Positions 35,555 to 44,328 of a stretch of DNA of 64,000 nt are shown piece after piece. Within the stretch, counting starts at the first letter, position 1. The number at the start of each line of letters is the position of its first letter. Below the pieces are notes generated by a model. That model saw only the letters and a list, made by a program, of their open reading frames with translations. It did not search any database and was not told where the DNA came from. The DNA is taken from the NCBI RefSeq assembly GCF_051133435.1, contig NZ_JBPGNY010000006.1:124001-188000 (forward strand). The letters run 5' to 3'. Made by a program: the position numbers and the translations under genes. This DNA is from JAAYAO01 sp051133435 (GTDB lineage Bacteria > Actinomycetota > Actinomycetes > Propionibacteriales > Propionibacteriaceae).

Positions 35555-37479
35555 CAGCGCACGTCCCGTTCGGATTGCTCGGACCATTCGGCAGGTTGCG
35601 GCTGGGCATGTTGGGGCTCAGCAAGCTGGGGTTCGGCGTGTTGGGATTGCGGCAACAACTCACCTTCCAGAATCGGGGCCTGCACTCCGGCGGTGTTCAC
35701 CCCGGGCAGAGCGGGACGTGCCCCACCGATGGCGGGCTGTTCGGCGGCCCCGAGTTCGGCAGTGCCGCCCGAGCCCACCATCAACGGCCCACCTTCGCGG
35801 GCCCTGGCCACCGCGGCCGCGGCGGCGCGAATCCGATCCCCGGCCGAGGTGTCGAGGCCCAGTTCGCTGAGGCGTTCGTGGTAGCGCAGCAACTCGCCGG
35901 CCATCAGGGCCTCGATGCGGTTGTCGAGGTCCTCCTTGGCGGTCTTGGCCAGCCGCCGGACGGCGTCGTCACCGAAGATCGCCTCCAACAAGCGCTGGGC
36001 CAGTACCGCGGTGCCGCCGGCCACGCCGACCTCGGCACCGACCAGACCTCCGGTTTGGGAGAAGATGAAGATCATCAGCGCCACACCGACCGCGTTCACC
36101 CCGAGGGCGGCGAACCGGGCCCGGGAGCGGCGTTTCATGCCCTCACCGGCGACCAGTTCGAGTACCGACCGCTGCCAGTCGCGGATCGTGGTGGCCACGC
36201 CGGAGTAGTAGTGCGGGGAGGCCCGTCCCAGGTCGACCGGGGAGCGGTCGAGCAACTGTCGACCGGCGACGTGGGCGTGCCAGGAGCGTTCGACCCGTTC
36301 GGCGGCGGCCTCCCCCTCGTCCCGGATCAGTGCTTCGAGGCCGGATTCGACCGCCACCTCGAGGTCATCGGTGCCCGGTGGCCGACCGCGGATCCACGAG
36401 GTGAGCCGGTCACGCAGCCAGCTGATCTTCTCCTCCACGACCCGCAGCACCTCGCCGGTGCCGACGAACTCGTGCCAGCGGGCCAGCACCTCACCGCGCA
36501 GCAGGGTGCCGTCGGCCGATTGCACCGCGATGGTGCGTACCGCCTCGGCATAGGACGCGTCGGCCTCCTCGCTGAGCTGTACGACGGTGTGCACCTGGTC
36601 GTCGACCTGTTGGGCCAGCGGGACGGCGTGCTCGGCCAGCGCCCCGATCGCACCGTCCAGGGTGCGCCGGATCACTTCCTCGCGGGTGCTGCGGTCGGCG
36701 GCCAGGCCGGCCAGCCAGCCCCGGATCGGAGAGACCGCCGCATCGGGCAACAGCCCGTCCTCGTCGGTGGTGGTTTCGGGTACCGCGAACAGCGGCGACT
36801 CCCCCAGGCCGCGTTCGGTCATCAACTGGCCCAGGTGGGCGGGAATCTCGTTCATCCCGGCCGGGGGCACCCGGTCGAGCACGACCGCGACCATCGCGCT
36901 GCGGGCGGCGGCTTCGTGCAGGAACTCCCAGGGCACCGCATCGGCGTAGCGGGCGGCACTGGTCACGAACAGCCACAGGTCGGCCGCGGCCAGCATCTGC
37001 GCGGCCAGGGCCCGGTTCTCGGCCACCACCGAATCGACGTCGGGGGTGTCCAGAATCGCGATGCCCTGCGGCAGCGACGGTTCGGGTACCAGCCGCAGGG
37101 TGGACGAGTCGTGCGCCTCGGTGGCGGTGCGGGCCAGGCCGGGCAGGATCCGGTCGGCGCTGAACCACTGCTCGTCGGCGGGGTGGTGCACCAACACCGG
37201 TGATCTGGTGGTGGGGCGGATCACGCCGGGGGTGGTGACCCGCCGTCCGACCAGGGAGTTGACCAGGGTGGATTTTCCGGCACCGGTGGACCCGCCGACG
37301 ACCACCAGCAACGGGGCGTTCAGGGTTGCCAGGCGCGGCAGGACGTAGTCGTCGAGTTGGTTGCGCATCTGTTGGGCGATGCGTTGGGCGTGCTCGGCAC
37401 CGGGCAACGGCAGCGGTAGCCGCACGTCGTCGATGGCGGAGCGCAAACGGGTGAGTGCTTCTTCCAGGCTCTCGACCAC
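35554..37479 (-). CDS. Membrane-associated GTPase, dynamin-like, first of a pair
   Basis: A 641-residue protein: P-loop VVGGSTGAGKSTLV near residue 60, TPGVIRPTTRSPV as switch I, ILDTPDVDS as G3 and VLDR as G4-like. A long helical region and a hydrophobic hairpin (GVNAVGVALMIFIF, GAEVGVAGGTAVLAQRLL) follow. The C-terminal 60 residues are disordered with repeats of the type AEPQLAEPQHAQPQ. GTG 37479 is chosen because AGGGAGG lies 5 bases upstream. Its partner overlaps it; heteromeric assembly like paired bacterial dynamins is an inference. Confidence 0.78.
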   Translation of the reverse strand: MVESLEEALTRLRSAIDDVRLPLPLPGAEHAQRIAQQMRNQLDDYVLPRLATLNAPLLVVVGGSTGAGKSTLVNSLVGRRVTTPGVIRPTTRSPVLVHHPADEQWFSADRILPGLARTATEAHDSSTLRLVPEPSLPQGIAILDTPDVDSVVAENRALAAQMLAAADLWLFVTSAARYADAVPWEFLHEAAARSAMVAVVLDRVPPAGMNEIPAHLGQLMTERGLGESPLFAVPETTTDEDGLLPDAAVSPIRGWLAGLAADRSTREEVIRRTLDGAIGALAEHAVPLAQQVDDQVHTVVQLSEEADASYAEAVRTIAVQSADGTLLRGEVLARWHEFVGTGEVLRVVEEKISWLRDRLTSWIRGRPPGTDDLEVAVESGLEALIRDEGEAAAERVERSWHAHVAGRQLLDRSPVDLGRASPHYYSGVATTIRDWQRSVLELVAGEGMKRRSRARFAALGVNAVGVALMIFIFSQTGGLVGAEVGVAGGTAVLAQRLLEAIFGDDAVRRLAKTAKEDLDNRIEALMAGELLRYHERLSELGLDTSAGDRIRAAAAAVARAREGGPLMVGSGGTAELGAAEQPAIGGARPALPGVNTAGVQAPILEGELLPQSQHAEPQLAEPQHAQPQPAEWSEQSERDVR

Positions 37480-37492
37480 CTGCGCCTCCCTA

Positions 37493-38932
37493 CTACTGTG
37501 GCGGCCCCCATGTCGGGTCGACCGCCGAGTACTGTTTCGACGAATGCCCCAGTGGCGCACTTCCCGGGGTGCCGGCGGTGACCTGTGGGGTCGATGCCGG
37601 GGCTCCGGTGGGAGGTGCCCACTGCTGCGGTGTCGACCATTGTTTCAGGCCACCGCGACGACGCAGCACACGCCACGGGTAATCCGGCTTTCCTTCCGGG
37701 GTAATGATCGCTCCGGAACCACGCAGGGCGCGGGCCTGTTCCAGTAGTTCGCGTTCCCGCTGCCAGCCTGCCTGGTCGACCAGGCCGCGCACCATGGCGT
37801 CGCGCAGGTAGGCCAGTTCGCTGAGGGTGCTGTGCCAGGCGATCGTCGGGGGCAGGTTCCGCACCGGGTGCCAGATGGCGTACCACAGGGCGCGGATCCG
37901 CTTGCGCAGACCGGAGACACTGTCGGGGTCGCCGGGTTCCAGCCAGCCCATCTGGACGTATTCGGTGAGGCGGTAGTGCACCAGCCGTCCCTGCTTGTTG
38001 ACCTCACGGACCACCATCACCGCCAGGCGCACCACCAGCAGCAGCGCGGTGACCCACATCATCAGCAGCACCGGGCCCTGCACCAGGGTTGCCGTGGCGT
38101 TGAAGGACATGTGCAGGAAGGCGGCGGCCAGGAAGCCGACCAGTGGGGCCAGAATGCGGACGGTTTTGCTCTTGGTGCGCAGCGCGAGACCCAGTCCGAT
38201 GCCGATCATGATCGTGAACAGCGGGTGGGCGAAGGGGGTCATCACCCCACGCAGGAAGAAGATCTGACGCAGGGCTTCGTCCGGGGACGCCACCCCGTAG
38301 GTTTCGGCGGCGTACCGGTAGGCGCGGCCGTAGTAGAGGATGTTCTCGACGTAGGCGAAGCCGATCGCGCTCAGCCCGGCCAGGGACACTGCGCTGAGTC
38401 GGGACACCCAGCGGTATCGCAGCAGGATCGCCAGCAGGAACAGCACCGAACCCTTGGTGGCTTCCTCCACGAAGGGGGCGACGAAGATCGCCGCCCGGGA
38501 GGCGGTGGCCGGGTCGCCGCTGCCCTCGATGCTGAGGTTGCCGGCGGCCCAGGTGTTGATCTGCATCGACAAGAAGGTGGCCACGCAGGCGCCCCAGCCC
38601 AGCGCGAGCAGCCAGATCCACAGCCGTTGCGGACGCCAACGGTCGGACAGGATGAAGGCCAGAGCGAACGGGATCAGGCTGATCAGACCCCAGGCGGCGC
38701 CCTTGTCCCAGGCTTCGGCACCCATGCCGGGCAGCACCCCGCCGGCAACCTCGCGGTCGTGGACGACCTGGTTGTACAGCAGCACCAACAGCACGATGTA
38801 GGTCACCACGAGCCCGACCGACACCCAGGTGAACGGGGTCTTGATCAGCCGCTCGGGCCAGGACACGCCGGGATTCGGCTTCGGCGGCAGCCCGGATTTG
38901 CGGCGCGCTCGGGTGTCGGGGTCGGTGGCCAT
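37493..38932 (-). CDS. PrsW-family intramembrane metalloprotease
   Basis: A 479-residue protein with about nine membrane helices. The PrsW motifs are visible: FVEEATKG (EExxK), GFAYVENILYYG, HPLFTIMIG and LHMSFNATA, which bring together Glu and His metal ligands. PrsW cleaves anti-sigma factors in Bacillus; target unknown here. The last 160 residues are soluble and proline-rich at the end. It precedes the GTPase pair by 13 bases, suggesting one operon for membrane stress or remodelling. Confidence 0.87.
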   Translation of the reverse strand: MATDPDTRARRKSGLPPKPNPGVSWPERLIKTPFTWVSVGLVVTYIVLLVLLYNQVVHDREVAGGVLPGMGAEAWDKGAAWGLISLIPFALAFILSDRWRPQRLWIWLLALGWGACVATFLSMQINTWAAGNLSIEGSGDPATASRAAIFVAPFVEEATKGSVLFLLAILLRYRWVSRLSAVSLAGLSAIGFAYVENILYYGRAYRYAAETYGVASPDEALRQIFFLRGVMTPFAHPLFTIMIGIGLGLALRTKSKTVRILAPLVGFLAAAFLHMSFNATATLVQGPVLLMMWVTALLLVVRLAVMVVREVNKQGRLVHYRLTEYVQMGWLEPGDPDSVSGLRKRIRALWYAIWHPVRNLPPTIAWHSTLSELAYLRDAMVRGLVDQAGWQRERELLEQARALRGSGAIITPEGKPDYPWRVLRRRGGLKQWSTPQQWAPPTGAPASTPQVTAGTPGSAPLGHSSKQYSAVDPTWGPPQ

Positions 38933-38993
38933 GAGTTTCAGGGTACCTGCCGGTGAGGGCGTCGCGCCCGATCGAGGCGGTGTGAGGCGGTTG

Positions 38994-39076
38994 GGGTACG
39001 CAAACCCCCAACTCAGGACGGGCGAATCGGGTCGGAACCGTGGTTTTCGGCGTCTGAGTTGGAGGTTTTGGTACCC
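38994..39076. repeat. Dispersed palindrome, family B, copy 2 (inverted)
   Basis: Arms GGGTACGCAAACCCCCAACT and AGTTGGAGGTTTTGGTACCC are imperfect inverted repeats. The centre, read on the minus strand, contains CCGAAAACCACGGTTCCG, matching the centre of copy 1 at 20632-20720, so the two copies are oppositely oriented. It lies 60 bases upstream of the PrsW gene start. Confidence 0.7.
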
Positions 39077-39189
39077 GGACGGTCGGCACGGTGCGGTTGC
39101 CGGCGTGGTCTTCCCTCCCGGCTCGCCGAGTCAGTACTCCACTGCTGGACCCAAGCCAGGGTGACCCCGTCCCCATCGTGGCGAGGATT

Positions 39190-39216
39190 TTGGTTGGTTG
39201 TGGGTCATGGGATAAT
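39190..39216 (+). promoter_or_regulatory. Putative tRNA-Arg promoter
   Basis: A good -10 GATAAT (39211-39216) with a TTGGTT or TTTTGG -35 candidate 15-17 bp upstream, 34 bases before the tRNA. Confidence 0.5.
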
Positions 39217-39250
39217 TCTTCGGTCGTGCCCGGCGTAGCCGGGCGCGCTT

Positions 39251-39327
39251 GCCCCTGTAGCTCAGTTGGATAGAGCAGCGGCCTTCTAATCCGCCGGTCC
39301 CCCGTTCGAGTCGGGGCAGGGGTGCCA
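39251..39327 (+). tRNA. tRNA-Arg (anticodon TCT)
   Basis: Acceptor GCCCCTG pairs with CAGGGGT (one G-U), the D arm GCTCAGTTGGATAGAGC is standard and the loop CTTCTAA carries TCT. CCA is encoded at 39325-39327. The last anticodon-stem pair is a C-T mismatch. Reads AGA codons. Confidence 0.92.
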
Positions 39328-39336
39328 CAGCACCGG

Positions 39337-41259
39337 TCACTCCAGCATCGCCTTGACCAGCGGACCGGCGGTTCCCGAGCCGGACTTGCCGTCGTGGACG
39401 AAAACAACGATCGCGACCTGCTGATTCCACCCGACCATCCAGGCATGGGTCTTCGGCGGGTTGTCGGTGCCGTATTCGGCGGTGCCGGTCTTGCCGGCCA
39501 ACAGCACGCTGCGCAGGCGGCTGCCGGTGCCGTTGTCGACCACGGCCTTCATCATCTTCTGCAGTTCGGCCGCCTCGGCCGCGGTGAGCGGCTTGCCCGA
39601 TGGTTTGGGCTGCTGACCCTCCACCAAGTACGGGATGACCGTCTTACCCGATCCGATCGAGGCGACCATGCCCGCCATCGCCACCGGGGAGGATTCGACC
39701 AGGCCCTGTCCGATCAGCGATTCGGCCTTGCCCACCTGGTTGACCGGGTCCGGAACCGACCCGTAGAAGACCGGGAACCCGGCGTCGTAGTCGGTACCCA
39801 CGCCCAGGCTGGCGGCAGCCTCCCTCAGGTCCTTGGGGGTGATCTTGTGGTGTTCGGCGATGAAGGCCGTGTTGCACGAGGTCGCCATTGCCCCGGCCAT
39901 GCTGGTGCGTCCGGTCGCGCCGGAGGGGAAGTCGGCGTAGTTCTTGAACATTCGTCCGTCGACGGTGTAGGTCGAGGTGCAGCTCACGGTCGTGTTCGCG
40001 GTGTACCCCTTCTTGCGCACCAGAGCCAAGGCAGTGACGGGTTTGAAGGTCGACCCGGGGGCATACCGGCCGAAGCTGGCGTTCGGGTTGGCCCCATCGG
40101 CGGGGCTGTTGGCCGCGACCAGAATCGCGCCCGTCTGCTTGTCGACCACCACGATCGAGGCCGACGGTTTCACTCCGGCCAGCAACTTCTCGGCCTTCAT
40201 CTGCAGATTCAGATCGAGGGTCACCCGCAGCGGCTGCCCGGGGCTGGGCCGGGTGCGGAACAGTTCCTCCCAGGTCTTCTTCTCCGGCTGCGGGGTCGGG
40301 GACGGGGTTTGCGGTGACGGGGTGGTACTCGGCGAAGGTGATGCCGATTCGGGTATGCGGTCGACCAGCACCACTCGGTCGCCCGGTTCGCCGCGGAGTT
40401 GTTCGTTGTAGCGGGCCTGCAAGCCCGAAGCCCCGGTCACGTCGCCGGGGTTGATCCGTCCCCCCGATTTCTTCACGTCCTCCTCGGTCACCGGGGCGAC
40501 ACCGCCCAGCAGGCCTTGGGCGAAGGTGCGCGACGGGGCCAGGATCCGCTCCGACGGGATCGCCCGGGCACCCGGGATGGCCGACATCTCCTTGGGCAGC
40601 GCCGCCGGTGACCCGCCCCGCACCACGAGCGCCTCGACGAACGCGATCGGGCCGGCAGCCTTCACCTTGGCGACGTAGTTGTTGACATCGATCTTCAGCA
40701 ATTGGGCCAGTTTCCTGGCCGAGGCGGTGGCATCGGCGCCACCGAGTTGTTGTTTGTCGATGCCGACCTCGAGCACCTCGCGGCTCATCACCAGCGGCTC
40801 GGCGCCGCGTCCGATGATGTTGGCCCGATCGGCCGACAGGTACTGATGCACCAACCGGGTGCCGTTGGTCAGTTTCGGATGGATCAGCGCGGGGGTCCAT
40901 TGCAACTGCCAGGTGTCGTCGACCAGACGGAAGGTGGCGGTGGTGTTGTAGGCCCAGTGGTCGGATTCGAAGGGCCACTCGATCGACAACGGGACGGTGG
41001 CCACCTGCTCGTCATCGCTCAGCGTCGGGGTGTCGGGGGTGACGGTCGGCACGATCCCGTCCATGCCGGACATGATGGTGTCCCATTCGGCCTGCAGATC
41101 CACCCCGGGTGGCCCGGCCACCTCGGAGAGGTCACCGGCGCTGAGTGCCTCGGCCACCGATTGCGCGGTCGGCCACACCGGCGGACGGGACGGCGTTTCG
41201 GTGCACGCGGCCAGCCCGATCACCATCACCAGGGCCAACACCATCGCGATCCGCTTCAT
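39337..41259 (-). CDS. Penicillin-binding lipoprotein (class B, MecA-N type)
   Basis: A 640-residue peptidoglycan transpeptidase. The N-terminus MKRIAMVLALVMVIGLAAC is a lipoprotein signal with lipobox Cys19. Next come an NTF2-like/MecA N-terminal domain, a dimerisation domain, a Ser/Thr/Pro linker (residues around 320-335) and the transpeptidase domain with active-site STFKP, SCN and KTGT. It resembles Mycobacterium PBP-lipo (Rv2864c), which crosslinks wall peptides. It ends nine bases from tRNA-Arg on the opposite strand. Confidence 0.92.
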   Translation of the reverse strand: MKRIAMVLALVMVIGLAACTETPSRPPVWPTAQSVAEALSAGDLSEVAGPPGVDLQAEWDTIMSGMDGIVPTVTPDTPTLSDDEQVATVPLSIEWPFESDHWAYNTTATFRLVDDTWQLQWTPALIHPKLTNGTRLVHQYLSADRANIIGRGAEPLVMSREVLEVGIDKQQLGGADATASARKLAQLLKIDVNNYVAKVKAAGPIAFVEALVVRGGSPAALPKEMSAIPGARAIPSERILAPSRTFAQGLLGGVAPVTEEDVKKSGGRINPGDVTGASGLQARYNEQLRGEPGDRVVLVDRIPESASPSPSTTPSPQTPSPTPQPEKKTWEELFRTRPSPGQPLRVTLDLNLQMKAEKLLAGVKPSASIVVVDKQTGAILVAANSPADGANPNASFGRYAPGSTFKPVTALALVRKKGYTANTTVSCTSTYTVDGRMFKNYADFPSGATGRTSMAGAMATSCNTAFIAEHHKITPKDLREAAASLGVGTDYDAGFPVFYGSVPDPVNQVGKAESLIGQGLVESSPVAMAGMVASIGSGKTVIPYLVEGQQPKPSGKPLTAAEAAELQKMMKAVVDNGTGSRLRSVLLAGKTGTAEYGTDNPPKTHAWMVGWNQQVAIVVFVHDGKSGSGTAGPLVKAMLE

Positions 41260-41347
41260 CACCCGGCAAGTATGACCGAGCCGGCATGGTGCACACCGCA
41301 GCACACTCGGGTGGGTCGGATCGACATTTCATGCGAGGATCGGCCTC

Positions 41348-42526
41348 GTGGCCGGACCGAAGAACAATCTGCGATTTCTGATCGCGACGTACTTGCCGAC
41401 CACCCTGGCCACCATCGGGGTCGGCGGAATCCTCCCGCTGATTCCGCTCACCGCCCGCCAACTCGGCGGCTCACTCGAAATGGCGGCCTTCATCACCGCC
41501 CTGATGGGCATCGGCCAACTCGTCGGTGACCTACCCGCCGGGGTGATCGCGGCCAAGATCGGCGAGAAGCGGGCCCTGCTCGCAGCCGCGGTGCTGGACG
41601 CCGCCGCCCTGCTGACCGCCTGGCAGGCCAAGAACCTGTTCATGCTGGGCGCGGCGGTGTTCGTCGTCGGCCTCGCGACCGCAGTGGTCGGGTTGGCCAG
41701 ATTGTCGTACCTGACCGTGGCGGTGCCACCGAACTGGCGGGCCCGGGCCCTGTCGACCCTCGGCGGGGTGTTCCGAATCGGGTTCTTCGTCGGACCGCTG
41801 ATCGCCGCCGGCATCGTCGCGGTCTGGGGTATGACCCCGGCCTACCTGTTGGCAGCGGTGATGAGCATCACCGCCGGCCTGGTCACCCTGGCCCTACCCG
41901 ACCTGCCCGCCGACCCGACCCCGGCCGGCACCACCCCACCGAAGGTCGGCCTGTGGTCGGTGCTGCACGAACACCGCCGGGTGCTCGCCACCCTGGGTGT
42001 CGGTGCGTTGAGCCTGATGTTGGTGCGCTCGGCCCGGCAGGCGATCCTGCCGTTGTGGTCCGACCACGTCGGATTGGACCCCGCGGTCAGCACCTTGCTG
42101 TTCGGCATTTCGATGGGCGTCGACATGACGCTGTTCTACTTCGGCGGCGCGATCATGGACCGGTTCGGCAGGCGGTACGTGGTGCTGCCGTCGATGGTGA
42201 TCATGGGCGTCGGATTGTTGGTGCTGCCGCTGGCGACCACCGCGTTCACCATCGGCCTGGTCGGTGCGCTGCTGGGCCTGGGCAACGGCATCTCGTCCGG
42301 AGTGGTGATGACCATGGGTTCGGACGCCTCCCCGGCGGTCGGTCGCACCCAATTCCTGGCCGGGTGGCGGTTGATGGCCGACGCCGGAAACGCCGGTGGC
42401 CCGTTGGTGATCAGTGCGGTCACGGTGGCCTTCCCGCTCTTCGTCGCCAGCCTGGTGGTGGGGGTACTGAGCTTCCTCGGTGGGGGCTGGTTGCGGCACT
42501 TCCTGCCGCGCCGCAACCCCGAGTGA
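41348..42526 (+). CDS. MFS transporter
   Basis: A 392-residue permease with about 12 helices. GIGQLVGDLPAGVIAAKIGEKRAL matches the loop 2-3 MFS signature (GxLxDRxGRR-like) and MDRFGRRYVVLPSM its counterpart in the second half. Probably a drug or metabolite exporter; substrate unknown. The GTG start at 41348 is the first in frame. Confidence 0.88.
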   Translation: MAGPKNNLRFLIATYLPTTLATIGVGGILPLIPLTARQLGGSLEMAAFITALMGIGQLVGDLPAGVIAAKIGEKRALLAAAVLDAAALLTAWQAKNLFMLGAAVFVVGLATAVVGLARLSYLTVAVPPNWRARALSTLGGVFRIGFFVGPLIAAGIVAVWGMTPAYLLAAVMSITAGLVTLALPDLPADPTPAGTTPPKVGLWSVLHEHRRVLATLGVGALSLMLVRSARQAILPLWSDHVGLDPAVSTLLFGISMGVDMTLFYFGGAIMDRFGRRYVVLPSMVIMGVGLLVLPLATTAFTIGLVGALLGLGNGISSGVVMTMGSDASPAVGRTQFLAGWRLMADAGNAGGPLVISAVTVAFPLFVASLVVGVLSFLGGGWLRHFLPRRNPE

Positions 42527-42565
42527 CCGCGCGCCCGAGGCCGACTCGGGTCTAAGGTGCTGGCT

Positions 42566-43201
42566 GTGAGTAATGACCGCATGGTGTGGATCGACTGCGA
42601 GATGACCGGCCTCGATCTGAACACCGACGCCCTGATCGAGGTGGCCGCACTGGTCACCGACGGTGACCTGAACGTGCTCGGTGACGGCATCGACGTGCTG
42701 ATCAAACCACCCGCCGAGGCGCTGGAATGCATGGGCGATTTCGTCCGCGAGATGCACACCAGCTCCGGGCTGCTGGAGCAGCTGGCCGACGGACTGGAGA
42801 TGGCCGAGGCCGAAAAACTCGTCCTGGACTACATCCGTGAGTGGGTTCCCGAGGAGCGCAAGGCGCCGCTGGCCGGCAACACCATCGGCACCGACCGGGC
42901 CTTCCTGGCCCGCGACATGCCCACCCTGGAAGGCCACGTGCACTACCGCAATGTGGACGTGTCCTCGATCAAGGAATTGGCCCGCCGCTGGTTCCCGCGC
43001 GCCTACTTCCACGCTCCGGCCAAGGCGGGCAACCACCGTGCCCTGGCCGACATTCAGGAGTCGATCGAAGAGCTGCGGTACTACCGCGAGGCCGTGTTCA
43101 TCGCCCCGCCCGGTTTGAGCACCGAAGCGTTGAAGCACCTGTCCGAGAAGTACGCCGGGAGCTTGGCGCCCACGGTCGACAGTGACCCCGTCGGTCGCTA
43201 A
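42566..43201 (+). CDS. orn: Oligoribonuclease
   Basis: A 211-residue 3'-5' exoribonuclease of the DEDDh class that finishes RNA decay by cleaving di- to pentanucleotides. Asp10 and Glu12 lie in WIDCEMTGLD, the second Asp in IGTDRAFLARDM, and His and Asp in NHRALADIQES. GTG 42566 (MSNDRMVW) is preferred; ATG 42581 would still keep the active site. Confidence 0.95.
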   Translation: MSNDRMVWIDCEMTGLDLNTDALIEVAALVTDGDLNVLGDGIDVLIKPPAEALECMGDFVREMHTSSGLLEQLADGLEMAEAEKLVLDYIREWVPEERKAPLAGNTIGTDRAFLARDMPTLEGHVHYRNVDVSSIKELARRWFPRAYFHAPAKAGNHRALADIQESIEELRYYREAVFIAPPGLSTEALKHLSEKYAGSLAPTVDSDPVGR

Positions 43202-43211
43202 CGTCCCGCGC

Positions 43212-43583
43212 ATGTCTTCTGACTCGATCGGCGGCACGCCCCCGGACTCGCCCGACTTCCATGTGGCGTTCGCCGAGAAACTCGAGGCCAAGGCTGCAGA
43301 ACTGGCCAAGCTGGCCGAGAGCGTTCAGGCGGCCACCGAGGTCGAGGTGATGAACAACTACGCCCGGATGCGCGTTCAAGGGGCTCGGATCGTGGCTTTC
43401 GAGTTCACCGATGCGGCGGTTTCGGTGGCCAAGAGCAGCCTGCCGCAGCACGTGATGAGTCTGTACGAGGAGGCCCAGGCCCGGTTGGCAACGCAGAACG
43501 CCAATGCCCTGTCGGGGCTGGGGATCGACCTGATGTCGGGAATGCCGGGCAATGTCCGCGAACGAGCGGAGGAACTGGAGTGA
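43212..43583 (+). CDS. YbaB/EbfC-like protein of a WXG island, first copy
   Basis: A 123-residue protein. A helical N-terminus (FAEKLEAKAAELAKLAESVQA) is followed by beta strands (ATEVEVMNNYARMRVQGARIVAFEFTD) and a C-terminal helix, as in YbaB/EbfC. Such genes in actinobacteria often neighbour ESX/WXG100 genes. Its stop overlaps the next start (GTGA). Role may be as a chaperone-like or DNA-binding factor; not established. Confidence 0.65.
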   Translation: MSSDSIGGTPPDSPDFHVAFAEKLEAKAAELAKLAESVQAATEVEVMNNYARMRVQGARIVAFEFTDAAVSVAKSSLPQHVMSLYEEAQARLATQNANALSGLGIDLMSGMPGNVRERAEELE

Positions 43584-43996
43584 GTTCATCGGAGATCTCC
43601 GAGATGCTGCGGGCCTTTCTCAACGACCCGGACCGGTTGAAGTACCACCAAAGCGGTGACCCGCACGATTGGCAGCGCCGGTTCGAGGACCGGATCGAGA
43701 ACATCGGACGCCAGGGCGCGGCCCTCAACGAGCGCATCCAGCAGGTGGAGGCCGAGGCCGGCGACCGCGTGATCGGCGTCCGGGTCGGTGCCGGTGGGCA
43801 ACTGCTCGGGCTGCGCTTTCGTCCCGACGCCGGCAAGGCCACCCGGGAACAGTTGACCGCCGCCTTCGCCGAGCAGTATCAGGCGGCGTGTGCCGAGGCC
43901 GACGAGCAGATTCAGCAGATCCTCGCCGACAGCGACCTGCCCGTGAGCGACTTCAACCCCTTCGGCGAACCCGATCAGGATGAGGAGACGACATGA
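43580..43996 (+). CDS. YbaB/EbfC-like protein of a WXG island, second copy
   Basis: A 138-residue protein with coiled-coil helix (FEDRIENIGRQGAALNERIQQVEAEAGDR) and the YbaB-like strand pair VIGVRVGAGGQLLGLRFRPDA, then ATREQLTAAFAEQYQAACAEADEQI. The tail is acidic (FGEPDQDEE). It overlaps neighbours on both sides, so it is an integral member of the five-gene operon. A second YbaB-like protein suggests a heteromeric partner for the first. Confidence 0.7.
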   Translation: MSSSEISEMLRAFLNDPDRLKYHQSGDPHDWQRRFEDRIENIGRQGAALNERIQQVEAEAGDRVIGVRVGAGGQLLGLRFRPDAGKATREQLTAAFAEQYQAACAEADEQIQQILADSDLPVSDFNPFGEPDQDEETT

Positions 43997-44328
43997 GTTT
44001 CACCGTTGATCCGGACGAACTCGACCGCCACCGGTCCCATCTCGTCAGCATGCAGGAGACGGCCGAAGGGGACATCGTCGCCAAGGCGTCCAACCCGAAG
44101 GTGCTGTTGGCCTACGGGCTGATGTACTACGGAATCATCGGCTTCTGGATGATGGTGGCCAATGCCGAAACCCGTCACGTGGTGAAGGAAACCGGCACCG
44201 CTTTGGAGTACACCGCCGCCACGATCGGCGACATTCTGCAGACCTACGCCGATGCCGAACTCACCCACGCCCAGAAGGCCAAGGAGATCGAGGACGAGGT
44301 GGGCGAACTGGACGGGAAGGTGCGCTGA
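43993..44328 (+). CDS. EspC/WXG100-like helical protein
   Basis: A 111-residue protein of two long helices. It starts FTVDPDELDRHRSHL, like EspC-type ESX-associated proteins, and has TGTALEYTAATIGDILQTYADAE in the second helix. A hydrophobic stretch (VLLAYGLMYYGIIGFWMMVAN) sits in the turn region, which is unusual for a secreted WXG protein. Start and stop overlap both neighbours. Likely partner of the next protein. Confidence 0.6.
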   Translation: MSFTVDPDELDRHRSHLVSMQETAEGDIVAKASNPKVLLAYGLMYYGIIGFWMMVANAETRHVVKETGTALEYTAATIGDILQTYADAELTHAQKAKEIEDEVGELDGKVR

